Assembly: GCA_016709445.1 (NCBI GenBank)
Contig: JADJMV010000010.1
Span: 124,001 to 188,000 of the forward strand
Source: Phycisphaerales bacterium
Lineage (GTDB): Bacteria; Planctomycetota; Phycisphaerae; Phycisphaerales; UBA1924
Direction of reading: 5' to 3'
DNA: 64,000 nt
A program made the position numbers and the translations under genes. Below the pieces are notes generated by a model. The model was not told where the DNA came from. It made no database searches and was given only the letters and a program-made list of their open reading frames with translations. Positions 19,301 through 27,811 of the stretch are shown one piece after another (position 1 is the stretch's first letter; every line of letters begins with the position of its first letter).

Positions 19301-20898
19301 GAGTCGAGGCGCCCGAGGCTGGCCTCGATGTCGGCGAGGCCGATGTGCGCTTCGGCGGAGGAGGGGTTCAGGGCGAGGATGCGCTCGAAGGCGGTCTCGG
19401 CGTTGCCGGGCTGGCGGAGCTGGAGGGCGACGTTGGCGGAGAGCCAGAGGGCATCGGGGTTGGCGTTGGAGGTGTTCTGGTTGTAGGCATCGAGGATGCG
19501 CTGCGCGGTGAAGTAGTCCTGGGCGAGCGCGGCGATCTTGGCGTCGAGAAACTGGACGGGCGGGGCGGACTCGGTGACGCGCTGGACGAGGTCGGTGCGG
19601 GCCTCCTTGGCGCGGGCGAGCCAGGTGTCGCGTTCCTCGGCGGACTTGGCCTCGCTGGCGGCGCGGACGCTCGCATCGACCTTGCGGAGCGAGGCGTCGA
19701 TCTTGCGGTTGATGAGCGAGACGCCGGGCAGTCCGAGGGGGAGTCGTTCCTTGGCGAGGATGGAGTCGAGGATGGCGATGCCGGCCTGGAACTCCTTGCG
19801 TTCCACGAGGAGCTCGCCCTTGAGGGCGAGGAGGGTCGTGTCGGAGGGTGAGGCGGAGAGGGCGCGCTCGAGGACGCCGAAGGTCGCGGCGTAGTCGCGG
19901 GAGGAATTGGTCTGGGATTCGAGCGACTTCAGGCGGCGGAGGACCGGGGCGGTGATCTGCTCGGCCGGGACCTTCAGGAGCGTGTCGGCGATCTGTCGGG
20001 TCTGCTCTTGGAACCGGTCCTGCAGCTCGGCCAGCTTGGGGCCGGCCGCGCTGCCGAACTCTGCGGCGATGCGGGTGCCCTCGTTGTTGAGGGCGAAGCT
20101 GGCGAGCTGCATGGCGGCCTGGGCGCCGGCGGCGCTGTCGGCGCCGTTGCGTTCGATGAAGTCGCGGAGGAGCTGCTGGTTCTCGTCTCGGATGCGGGTC
20201 GCCTCGGCGGTGCGGCCGGCGCCCTCGGCGCGGGCGGCGAGGTCGCCGCGGATGATGAGGAGACTTTCGAGGGCTTCGTAGTCGGCGGGCCTGAGCTGGA
20301 GGTCGGCCTTGAGGTCTTCCTCGGCCTGGGTGCGCTGCTCGTCGGAGATCTCGAGGCCGGCACCGGCGATGTGGGACCAGGCGAGGCCCCGCGAGCGGCG
20401 GAGGCCGATCCAGGAGGGGTCGTCGGGCTTGAGGGCCTGCTGGGTGGTGATGTAGCGGCTGCAGGTCTCGGCGAGGCTCTCCCAGCCCGGGCGGCTGAAC
20501 CCGGACATCTCGATCATGGCGGTGATGAGGTCGATGTGCTGTTGCTGGTAGTCGGCGTTGGCCATGTTGTTGGCGAGGGCGAGCTGGCTGTGGAGGGAGA
20601 GGTAGGTGCTGGAGAATTCGGTCTGGAGCTCGCGGTCGGAATCGGGGATCCACTTCTCGAGTGCGCCGCGCCACTTGAGGAGAAAGTTCTCGTTGTAGGG
20701 GTCCTTGTTGACGGCCTTGGAGTAGAAGACCTCGGCGGCCTTGTAGTCGCCCTCTGCGACGGCGGCGTCGCCGCGTGCGGCGAGATCGTCGGCGGACTTG
20801 AAGACGACCTTGAGCGCGAGGAAGCCGGTGGCGCCGGCGATCGCGACGAGGACGATCGAGAGCAGCACGACGAACTTGACGTTGACCTTGGAAGCCAT
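16321..20898 (-). CDS. Giant TPR-repeat protein of the exosortase/polysaccharide locus
   Basis: The 1525-residue protein begins with one membrane anchor (FVVLLSIVLVAIAGATGFLA) and then consists almost wholly of degenerate tetratricopeptide repeats, e.g. AAEVFYSKAVNKDPYNENFL, AETAFERILALNPSSAEAHI, ALTSYQKALAIRPNDLATIY and DAVAPLEAAVNAARG. TPR solenoids bind other proteins; members next to exosortase genes are thought to help export polysaccharide or sort tailed proteins. The anchor predicts that the repeats face the periplasm. The ATG follows GGAGAG at 7 nt. It lies 50 bp after the exosortase gene and 195 bp before the Wzz/kinase gene. The 195-bp gap shows no gene. Confidence 0.9.
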   Translation of the reverse strand: MASKVNVKFVVLLSIVLVAIAGATGFLALKVVFKSADDLAARGDAAVAEGDYKAAEVFYSKAVNKDPYNENFLLKWRGALEKWIPDSDRELQTEFSSTYLSLHSQLALANNMANADYQQQHIDLITAMIEMSGFSRPGWESLAETCSRYITTQQALKPDDPSWIGLRRSRGLAWSHIAGAGLEISDEQRTQAEEDLKADLQLRPADYEALESLLIIRGDLAARAEGAGRTAEATRIRDENQQLLRDFIERNGADSAAGAQAAMQLASFALNNEGTRIAAEFGSAAGPKLAELQDRFQEQTRQIADTLLKVPAEQITAPVLRRLKSLESQTNSSRDYAATFGVLERALSASPSDTTLLALKGELLVERKEFQAGIAILDSILAKERLPLGLPGVSLINRKIDASLRKVDASVRAASEAKSAEERDTWLARAKEARTDLVQRVTESAPPVQFLDAKIAALAQDYFTAQRILDAYNQNTSNANPDALWLSANVALQLRQPGNAETAFERILALNPSSAEAHIGLADIEASLGRLDSARDHLQQALKGNPQNPVILRKLAEIQQKLGEKDVTDPIDRAVFDAQRTAQGSETELPDAAGGIEILRKALADNGPDPRLYAELARFLAISGDADQADQIAKQGVAQFPDDQALKQVALFVTSMSSVDEYVKQIMDMQDQPEVEKQLAAYQAYARADRADDALAALKKAEQANPKHPLVIEALFTRAIDAGDTAAAEALAQRAKEADVDHLEGLSYRARLLLLQNKRDDALAAFNQAVQRNPNAASLWRMLADLQLQMGRSGDALTSYQKALAIRPNDLATIYSYCQALIGLNRLDEALDVARRSETTGRTNQQFMDLLLGLEARVGNKPGARDHREKILAARPDDIQNRTALADLYISLGQWDKARALIDETRAKSGESDSLVALDARLYAERNQLENARRVYAKRIAETPPSERIPRYVDLARFMLDRGRSSPAIVALRQAATLQKPGDHAVDVLLADTLMNYGRNAEAATLLRIVINSGGDKEFLLTKRLAECSIRLDRLTEADTLLASIPDGDADTTVVLLKAQTALSRGDAKRARAIADDAVAKWPQDYRVWIMRADAEAASPDLRTEALADLQHAIEMRPNLGDAYRRKAEILSADGRTDEAIAAWRDAVRTNPGDEALRSGLLGIMVQRKMETEAVQMADEWFALHPRDVGLRSRVAELFVQGGMPLPAIHIYQDAFAIEPQPQIVLRLADLLIGGNPPRLADAERVFNDAKTIVPTDPSLLLARARLFALTNRLPAAQNDCLASFRLIRKEADPMAFWYSTLARVFDNPTKTLAFLRDLANEPGGAEWAALFAARAQLSMENGADRGLADLETLVDRTRDPMVRYSAIRALAGNRYNAQRFDDAIQLWKQGLELVPTDWQLENNIAYTLGVELGNYNDALPYALSATQHAPNNPETHDTLGAVYLGLGRAADAVAPLEAAVNAARGTPEDAKYMVRLAQARFDSGDKPGASDLVLEVQALLDKGRKLDDQYTALLEKVRSSVNGN

Positions 20899-20948
20899 GA
20901 TCGATCTCTCCGGGCGGGGCTCGTGCCCCCGCCTTCAGGGCAGGCAGT

Positions 20949-22759
20949 CTAGGGGTGCTTCTCGGGTTGGCCCTTGAGGGGGTTGTCGGGCGGATACTCC
21001 CCGGTCTGGACGTCGATCCAGTCCGGGACCCGGAGCATGAGGTCGCCGAACAGCTCCCGAGGAGGCTGGAGGCGGCGTCGGTGAGTTCCTCGGCGGAGGT
21101 CATCGTCGAGGAGTTGAACTGGACCTTCATGTAATAGGCGTAGTCGTCCTCGAGCTTGAAGGCGAGGAGACGGACGCCGTTGGCGCTGTCGGTGTGGCCG
21201 CCGTTGGCGATGAAGAAGTAGCCGGCGAAGAGGCGGGTATCGCCGCCGAGTTCGTATTCGCTGACGCGGAGCTTGATGGACTGCGGGTCTCGGGGGAGGT
21301 GGGCGCGCTGGCCGCTGGGGGTCCGGACGCGGTAGATGGGGGCGAGATCGGCGGGGACGTCGGGGTCGAGGGCCCAGGCGGACTGGTCGAGGTGGAGTGG
21401 GATGCTGGTGGGGCTCTTTCCGAGCTGGAGGCCGCCGCCGACGAAGCAGCGCTCCGGGACGTGCGGCACGGTGTCGATCATGCCGGTGTAGTAGGCGACG
21501 TGGAGTTCGATGGTTCTGGCCGGCTTGCCTGGGCCCGGGTTGCGTTCCTTGTAGAGGCGGGTGAGGTAGTTGGTGGTGCCGAGCTGGGCCTCGACCTCGG
21601 CGACCTCGCGTCGGTCGGCGACCTTCTCCCAGGAGGGGGTGACCTCGGGGAGGGAGGTGAGTGTGAGGCCGCTCTCGGGCTCGATGGACTTCTTCTGGAG
21701 GTGGACGCCGAGTGCGGGGACGATGGTGTAGACCGCGCCGGCGGCGGTGGCGAGGGAGGCGGTGACGGCGAGGAGGCCCAGCGATGCGGAGGCGGAGAGG
21801 CGCGGCAGGCGGAGCGGGGTTCCGGCGGGCGCGATGTCGGCCGTGCTTGGCGATTCCGGGGCGGCGCGGCTGAGGGCCCAGACGGCGCCCATGAAGAGGG
21901 CGAGGGAGGGGAAGAGCAGGATCGTGCCGATGACCATGTGGGCCTCGCCGCTGGCGAGGGCGGGGTCGATGAGGTTGAGGAGGCCGAGCGTCGTCACGCG
22001 GACGATGTTCATGAGCAGGGCGACGGGCGCGGCGAGGATGACGACGGCGATGCGCCGCCACCAGTCGCGAGAGCCGAGGGCGGCGACGGCGGCGGAGAGG
22101 GCGAAGAAGGCGACGAGCATGCGCATGCCGCTGCACGCCTCGGCGACATTGAGCGGCGGGAGTTCCTTGCCCGCGCTGTTGATGAGGGTGAGTGTGTTGC
22201 CCTCGAGGTCAACGGTGAAGTCGAGCACCTGGCCGAAGATGCTGAGCAGGATGTAGGCGCCTTTGCTGGCGAGGAGCTGGAGGGGGAAGGTCAGCTCGAT
22301 CATGATGCGTTCGGAGACGGTGATGCCGAAGACGAGGAAGAGGATGGGCAGGGCGCTGAGGCGGAGGATGGTGGGGCCGAAGGCGGCGAGGACGGCGCCG
22401 AAGAGCGTCGTGATCATGGCGACGCCCTGGAGCATGTGGTTCGGGACGCCGAGCATGAAGAAGCCGTAGCACGCCACGCCAAGGGCGACGAGGGCGAGGC
22501 CGGGCGGGAAGGCGCGGGTCTCTGCGGCGGCGATCTGGTGACGGCGTCGCCAGAGCATGTAGCCGGAGATGAGGGGGATGACGAAGGCGTGTCCCCAGTC
22601 TTCGATGAATTTGGCGCTGAAGACGCCCTGGCGGTGGAACCAGCCCCAGAAGAGCGCGAGGAAGGCTCCGGCGGCGAGGGCGGCGAGGAGTTTGGCGGCG
22701 GCTGTGGATTCCCGCGTCGAACGGACTTCGGCGGCGGTGGGGGCGTTGGCGGTGGTCAT
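20949..22759 (-). pseudogene. Exosortase fused to EpsI-like domain, frameshifted near its end
   Basis: The first about 320 residues are a polytopic exosortase with the three conserved catalytic positions: Cys209 in EACSGMRML, Arg254 in NIVRVTTLGLL and His274 in GEAHMVIG. Exosortases cut PEP-CTERM-like tails at the membrane. The remainder is an EpsI-like domain (YKERNPGPGKPARTIELHVA, VPHVPERCFVGGG). After LTDAASSLL one base is missing near 21052-21068; the shifted frame continues RELFGDLMLRVPDWIDVQTG and ends at 20949. Repaired length is about 602 residues. The coding half is intact and conserved, so error is likelier than loss. No strong ribosome site is visible. Confidence 0.88.
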
Positions 22760-22907
22760 GACCGGTCTTTCGTTCGCAGGACGCCCCTTGGTACGTCACG
22801 TCGGTCGTGCGTTGTTCGCTCCGTGCGAAGAGAAGCCGCCGTCGCGGTCCTGCTCCGGCGTTGGCCACTGGTATTGTGGGCCGAGAATCGTGGGAATCCG
22901 GCGTGTA

Positions 22908-24380
22908 TCACTGCCCGAGGCGGTTTGTCGGCGGCGCGCCGAAGACGTCGTTGCCGAAGTTGCGGTCGAGGAGGAATCCGAAGCCGTAGGTGGCGCGGAA
23001 GCCCTGGCGGAAGACGGCGAGGGGGTAGGCCCAGAAGGTGGTGCCGATCGAGATGATGTCGTTGGGCTTGAGGACCACGTCGGGCTGGGTGCCCTCGACG
23101 ATGGCGCGGTAATTGAGCATGATGGTGGCCTGGCGGTTCTCGCCGACCATGCGGGTCAGGTCGCAGCGCTCCGGGATGCCGACGGGGGAGAGCCCGCCGG
23201 AGCTGGCGATGGCGCGTCGGAGGGTGAAGGGGCCGATGGGCGGCAGGTTGAAGGAGCCGGGGCGCGCGACCTCGCCGTCGAGGTAGACGAAGCCCTGCTC
23301 GGGCGGGGGGATGCGGAGGACGTCGCCGGGCCGGACGACGATGTTGTACCGGGCGTCGCCGGCGAGGAGCGGCTTGAGCGGGACGCGGATGACGCGCTGG
23401 GTGACGACGGATTCGGGTCCGGGCGCGGCGCCGTTGCGGCCGTCGGCGCGGGCGGCCCGCACCCACTGGCCGTTGACGAAGATCCACGCCGAGGTGTTGT
23501 CGGGCTGGGCGGCGGAGGTCGGGGCGTCCGAGCCCTCGACGAGGTCGACGGCGGGCTGGCCGCCGGAATCGGGCTGGGCCGAGGAGGACATCACGCCCGG
23601 CGAGCCTCCGGCGGGCTTGCCGGTGAGGTTGTCGATGAGGTCGATGAGCTGCTCGCCGTTCTGGCCCCCGCTTTCGCCGGCGGGGGCGGCCCCGGCGCCC
23701 TGGTTGACGGCCTGGGCGTCGAGGGGGATCTGACGGATGACGAAGATGGCGGGGATGGTCTCGGAGGCGCCGCCGGCCACGGTGATGGCCTCGAGGAGGC
23801 GGAAGTCAGGGGCGGGGATGAAGTAGGCGCCGGGGTTCCCGACGGCGCCGAGGACGGTGAAGGTCTGCTTGCGGCTCGAGGTGACGGTGACCTGCACGAG
23901 CGGGTTGTTGACGAGCTTGGAGCTGGCGTTGGAGACGGTGTCGCGGACCTGATCGGCGGTGAGGCCGGCGACGGACAGGTCTCCGAGCTGGGGGATGGTC
24001 ACGACGCCGCGGGTGTCGACGAGGAGGGGATAGTCCTCGACCTGCCCGGGTGAAATGATGTCCCAGATGCGGATATCGAGCTGATCACCGGGCGAGATCC
24101 GGTATTCGGAGGCCTCGGGTCGGAGGTCTTCGGTGCGGATGCTGTCCTGTTCGACGTAGCGGTCGGCGGGCCCTTCGATGGCGGCGATGCGGTCGAGGAT
24201 GGGCACGACGGCGGGCGTGGCCTCGGCGCGGATCGGCTTGCTGGGATCCATGTAGGTGTCGAGGTCGGTGCTGCACCCTGAAAGGGCCGCGGCCAGGCCG
24301 CAGGCGGCGAATATGCCGAGCGGGCGGAGTCCGGGGCGGCGGGTGAGGGGGACGTCCAAGGTGTCAGATGTCCTTCCCAA
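22908..24380 (-). CDS. Wza-like polysaccharide export lipoprotein
   Basis: The 490-residue protein has a lipoprotein signal ending in LSGC (Cys at about 36), a polysaccharide-export domain (EYRISPGDQLDIRIWDI, DTRGVVTIPQLGDLSVAGLT) and SLBB-like domains (FTVLGAVGNPGAYFIPAP; YLDGEVARPGSFNLP). It probably forms the outer-membrane or periplasmic channel for the polysaccharide made by this locus. A Gly/Ser/Pro/Gln-rich linker of about 90 residues sits between the two SLBB-like parts, longer than usual. The start is TTG, chosen because AAGGAG lies exactly 7 nt upstream; there is no suitable ATG. It is the first gene of the leftward locus. Confidence 0.9.
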   Translation of the reverse strand: MGRTSDTLDVPLTRRPGLRPLGIFAACGLAAALSGCSTDLDTYMDPSKPIRAEATPAVVPILDRIAAIEGPADRYVEQDSIRTEDLRPEASEYRISPGDQLDIRIWDIISPGQVEDYPLLVDTRGVVTIPQLGDLSVAGLTADQVRDTVSNASSKLVNNPLVQVTVTSSRKQTFTVLGAVGNPGAYFIPAPDFRLLEAITVAGGASETIPAIFVIRQIPLDAQAVNQGAGAAPAGESGGQNGEQLIDLIDNLTGKPAGGSPGVMSSSAQPDSGGQPAVDLVEGSDAPTSAAQPDNTSAWIFVNGQWVRAARADGRNGAAPGPESVVTQRVIRVPLKPLLAGDARYNIVVRPGDVLRIPPPEQGFVYLDGEVARPGSFNLPPIGPFTLRRAIASSGGLSPVGIPERCDLTRMVGENRQATIMLNYRAIVEGTQPDVVLKPNDIISIGTTFWAYPLAVFRQGFRATYGFGFLLDRNFGNDVFGAPPTNRLGQ

Positions 24381-24760
24381 TGCTGGACTCCTTCAGGCTG
24401 CGGTGCTTGAGCTCTCGGCTCTTTGTTTCCTGGCTTCGGTCTTGCAAGGACGTATGTGGCCGAAGTGAAGTTCGGGTCCGCAACGCTAGCAGAACCCCTC
24501 CCGGTGTCAATCTAGGCGGGTCGGGCCTTGTGGCCCAAGTCACCTTCCGTCCAAGAATCGACCGAGGCCCTCGGATGGTTGAACGCAGGCGGCCAGATTG
24601 CCCAAGGCTCCGGGGCCGCGCAATCGCTGCGGGAGAGGCCGGGGCGGCCGGGCAGTGGGTGGTGGGTGAACCTAGAGTCTGCGGCATGGGCGACCCGACC
24701 CGTACAGATTCCCATAACCCGGCCCTGCCCCGTCATCCCAAGCCTCCGGGCGGGGACCCG
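24381..24760. other. Divergent intergenic region between the polysaccharide locus and lipoyl synthase
   Basis: Leftward and rightward promoters must lie here. The part from 24405 to 24480 is less GC-rich than its surroundings and is the likeliest promoter zone, but no convincing -35/-10 pair was found. If lipA starts at its alternative ATG (24686), the region shrinks to about 305 bp. No other gene is seen. Confidence 0.5.
24388..24393 (-). promoter_or_regulatory. Ribosome binding site fixing the TTG start of the Wza-like gene
   Basis: AAGGAG lies 7 nt before the TTG at 24380. No in-frame ATG or GTG exists nearby, so this site decides the start. Confidence 0.75.
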
Positions 24761-25852
24761 ATGCGCAGGATCGACCGGCCGCTGGTGAGCTTGACCCCGA
24801 TGGTGCTCAACAACGGGTCGGAGGAGCCACACAGCCTGGCACTGAAGCGCAAGCCGCCATGGCTCCGGGCGAAGGTGCCGGGGGGCGAGGGGTATACGCG
24901 GACCAAGGCGATCATGACCGAGCACCGGCTGTTCACGGTGTGCGAGGAGGCGGGCTGCCCGAACATGGGGGAGTGCTGGGCCCGGGGCGTGGCGACGATC
25001 ATGATCCTGGGGGACACCTGCACGCGGGCGTGCGGATTCTGCAATGTGCGGACGGGGCGGCCTCCGGTGTTGGACCGGGACGAGCCGCGCCGGGTGGCGG
25101 AGAGCCTTCGTCTGATGCACGAGGGCGCGGGGATGAAGCACATCGTGATCACGAGCGTGAACCGCGATGAGCTTCCGGATGGCGGGGCGGGGATCTGGGC
25201 GGAAACGATCGTGCGGGCGAAGGACGCGTGCCCGGAGATGTCGATCGAGGTTCTTATCCCCGATTTCGAGGGGAATTGGGCGGCGCTGCAGATGGTGATC
25301 GATGCGCGGCCGCACATCATCAACCACAACATCGAGTGCGTGAAGCGGATGTACCCGGCGGTGCGTCCGAGCGCGAAGTACGACCGGTCGCTGGAGTTGC
25401 TGCGGCGCGTGAAGGAGCAGGGGGGGATCGCCAAGACGGGGATCATGGTGGGGATCGGCGAGAAGGATGAGGAAGTGCTCGAGCTGATCGATGAGGTGCA
25501 GGCGCGGACGAGGGTCGTGCGCGATGCGGCCGGAGTGCGGGACAGCGGGACCGGGGTGGCTTTGGGATCTGCGCGGGCCGTCCCGAACGCTGGGTCCATC
25601 GCGGCCGGCCCCGACTCCTGCGACATCCTGACCATCGGGCAGTATCTGCAGCCGACCCGGAACCACCTGCCGATCGACCGCTGGGTCACGCCCGAGCGGT
25701 TTGCCGAGTTCAAGGCCGAGGGGCTGCGCCGGGGGTTCAAGGTTGTGGAGAGCGGGCCGCTGGTGCGTTCGAGTTATCACGCCGACCATCAGGCCGACAT
25801 TCTGAGCACGATTGAAGCGGAGCGGGCGCGTCGGGCGGGGCTGGGCGGCTGA
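24761..25852 (+). CDS. lipA: Lipoyl synthase (radical SAM), with an extra internal segment
   Basis: The 363-residue enzyme inserts sulfur into octanoyl groups to make lipoyl cofactor. Both iron-sulfur motifs are present: the auxiliary cluster Cys in CEEAGCPNMGEC and the radical SAM CTRACGFC. Other family blocks are VNRDELPDGGA, ILTIGQYLQPTRNHLPI and VRSSYHADHQ. Between EVLELIDEVQ and CDILTIGQYLQ there are about 38 residues where LipA normally has only a few (residues about 247-285), Gly/Ala/Val-rich. The start at 24761 follows GCGGGGACC; an in-frame ATG at 24686 would add 25 residues and has no better ribosome site. Confidence 0.93.
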   Translation: MRRIDRPLVSLTPMVLNNGSEEPHSLALKRKPPWLRAKVPGGEGYTRTKAIMTEHRLFTVCEEAGCPNMGECWARGVATIMILGDTCTRACGFCNVRTGRPPVLDRDEPRRVAESLRLMHEGAGMKHIVITSVNRDELPDGGAGIWAETIVRAKDACPEMSIEVLIPDFEGNWAALQMVIDARPHIINHNIECVKRMYPAVRPSAKYDRSLELLRRVKEQGGIAKTGIMVGIGEKDEEVLELIDEVQARTRVVRDAAGVRDSGTGVALGSARAVPNAGSIAAGPDSCDILTIGQYLQPTRNHLPIDRWVTPERFAEFKAEGLRRGFKVVESGPLVRSSYHADHQADILSTIEAERARRAGLGG

Positions 25853-26024
25853 GGGGGCGCTCCGGTCGGGTTTGCGGATGTTGACGTCCCGTGCGTAATG
25901 ACGAAGTTTGTCGGATCGGGATTGAGTCGGCCCCGGGTCGTCGGATAGGCTGCGTGCAATCCCCTACGTTCTGGGGATGGACGTTTTGGGGACCTGGCGG
26001 CGTGCCAGTGGGTGGGAGAGTGCG

Positions 26025-27374
26025 ATGCATCGGTTGACCCTTGCGGCGGTGTGCCTGTGCGCGGTCGTGCGCGCGGGCTTTGCTCAGAACTGGGACGAGT
26101 TGCAGAAGCTCACGGCGTCGGACGGCGCGACCAGCGACGGCTTCGGGGCCGCGGTCGACGTGCAGGGGGACGTCGCGGCGATCTCTGCGCAGACATCGAA
26201 CGCGGGCAAGGCGGGTGAGGTGTATGTCTTCGAGCGCTCCGGCGGCGTGTGGTCGCAGGCGGCGACGCTCGTTCCGCCGGATGGGGAGGCGGGCGACGGC
26301 TTTGGCTGCTCGGTCTCGGTGAGCGGGGAGACGATCTTCGTCGGGGCGTACACCGACGATGACCACGGGCCGAGCTCGGGGTCGGTGTATGTCTTTGATC
26401 GTGCGGGGAGCCAGTGGAAGTACACGGCGAAGCTGACGCCCGCCGATGGCGCACAGGCCGATATCTTCGGGACGAGCGTCTCGTTGGACGGGGACACGGC
26501 GTTCGTCGGGGAGCCCTACGACGACGATCATGGGACCAATTCCGGGGCGGCGCATGTCTACCAGCGGACGGCCGGCAAGTGGTCCCACGTTGTCAAGCTC
26601 GCGCCCGGGTCGCTCTTCAGCGGCGACGATTTCGGTCGGTCGGTCGCGTTGAGCCAGAACTACGCGATTGTCGGGGCGGATCTCGACGACGATGTGATGT
26701 TCAACTCCGGGGCCGCGTACATCTACGAGTTCGTGCGGGGGAATTGGACTGCGAAGGCAAAGGTCGTCGCGCCCGACGGCGGGGAGATCGACCATTTCGG
26801 CTACTCGGTGGGGATCGACGGGTCGGTCGCGGTGGTCGGGGCGTTCGCGAGCGACGGGGCTGCGACCGAGTCCGGGGCGGCGTATGTGTTTGAGCGCGTG
26901 GCGGGGACCTGGATCCAGACGGCCAAGCTCGTGCCGCCCGACCCGGAGATGTTCGGGTACTTCGGCATCTCGGTCTCGGTGAGCGCGGGGCACGTGCTCG
27001 TCGGCTCGTCCGCGGGTGCGGCGTACATGTTCGAGAACCTGGGCGGCGGGTGGAAGCTGGCCGCACGGCTCGAGCAGCAGGATTCCCCCGATCCGAATGG
27101 GTTTGGGTTCAAGGTGTCCGTCGATGGCGATTCGGGCCTGATCGGCGCGTCGTCGGACGACCAGGTCGCGAACGGGGCGGGGGCCGCCTACGTGTTCGGC
27201 CGGACGCAGTGCGTGGGCGATTTCGACGGCAACGGGATCGTCGATACCCGCGACGTGCTCGCGTTCCTCAACTCTTGGACCAAGCTCGACAAGGCGGCGG
27301 ACATCGACGGCAACGGGATCATCGATACCCGGGATGTGCTGGCGTTCCTGAATCGGTGGGCGGCGGGCTGCTGA
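26025..27374 (+). CDS. Secreted FG-GAP-type beta-propeller protein with GC-type dockerin tail
   Basis: The 449-residue protein has a signal peptide (MHRLTLAAVCLCAVVRAGFA) and about seven repeats of some 50 residues, each with a pattern like FGTSVSLDGDTAFVGEPYDD and SGAAYVFER, the FG-GAP/integrin-alpha-like propeller arrangement. It ends with two dockerin-like loops (DFDGNGIVDTRDVLAFLNSW and DIDGNGIIDTRDVLAFLNRW) and a terminal AAGC. It is probably a surface protein attached by its tail; ligand unknown. The start ATG follows GGGAGAG; an in-frame ATG 16 codons earlier would spoil the signal peptide. Confidence 0.88.
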   Translation: MHRLTLAAVCLCAVVRAGFAQNWDELQKLTASDGATSDGFGAAVDVQGDVAAISAQTSNAGKAGEVYVFERSGGVWSQAATLVPPDGEAGDGFGCSVSVSGETIFVGAYTDDDHGPSSGSVYVFDRAGSQWKYTAKLTPADGAQADIFGTSVSLDGDTAFVGEPYDDDHGTNSGAAHVYQRTAGKWSHVVKLAPGSLFSGDDFGRSVALSQNYAIVGADLDDDVMFNSGAAYIYEFVRGNWTAKAKVVAPDGGEIDHFGYSVGIDGSVAVVGAFASDGAATESGAAYVFERVAGTWIQTAKLVPPDPEMFGYFGISVSVSAGHVLVGSSAGAAYMFENLGGGWKLAARLEQQDSPDPNGFGFKVSVDGDSGLIGASSDDQVANGAGAAYVFGRTQCVGDFDGNGIVDTRDVLAFLNSWTKLDKAADIDGNGIIDTRDVLAFLNRWAAGC

Positions 27375-27811
27375 ACCCGGGCGGCCGGATCACGGGCGCG
27401 TCCGGCCGGCGAGACCCTGAGCCAGGGCCACCGGGCCCGGCGTACGCCCGCTTCGCGCAGGCTCCCCATTGTGCCCGGAGTCGCTATCCAGACAACCCGG
27501 CGTCGGTGTGAGTCTGGGTCACCCCGCGGGAGGCCCGGAGCCCCACCGACCGGGTGTTGCGGACGTCGCTCTTGATTTCATACCTTTAAGTCCTATATAT
27601 TGCCGAAGGCCCCGCGGACTGGGGGCTGGTGGCCATTCGATGGTTTGTCGTCGGTCGGTATGCGGCGCGGACCTGTGGTCGGGCCCGCCCGGGCGGGAGG
27701 CTTGAGAGTCGGTCGCGAGAGGTTCGCGCGTCGCGGCGCGGTCGGCACAGTTGATCTGGTCGGGTCTCTGCATGTTCGGGCGGCCGGCCGCTCGTCCGGA
27801 GGAGGATCACG
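27375..27811 (+). other. 437-bp gap upstream of the first RCC1-like gene
   Basis: No gene is supported. It contains an AT-rich patch near 27568-27603, unusual for this genome, in which a promoter can be read (listed separately). If that promoter is real, the RCC1-like mRNA has a leader of about 200 nt whose function is unknown. Confidence 0.5.
27572..27601 (+). promoter_or_regulatory. Candidate sigma-70 promoter for the RCC1-like genes
   Basis: TTGATT (27572-27577) and TATATT (27596-27601) are separated by 18 bp inside the only AT-rich patch of a 437-bp gap. The boxes fit the housekeeping consensus moderately well. The distance to the start codon is about 210 bp. Confidence 0.4.
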
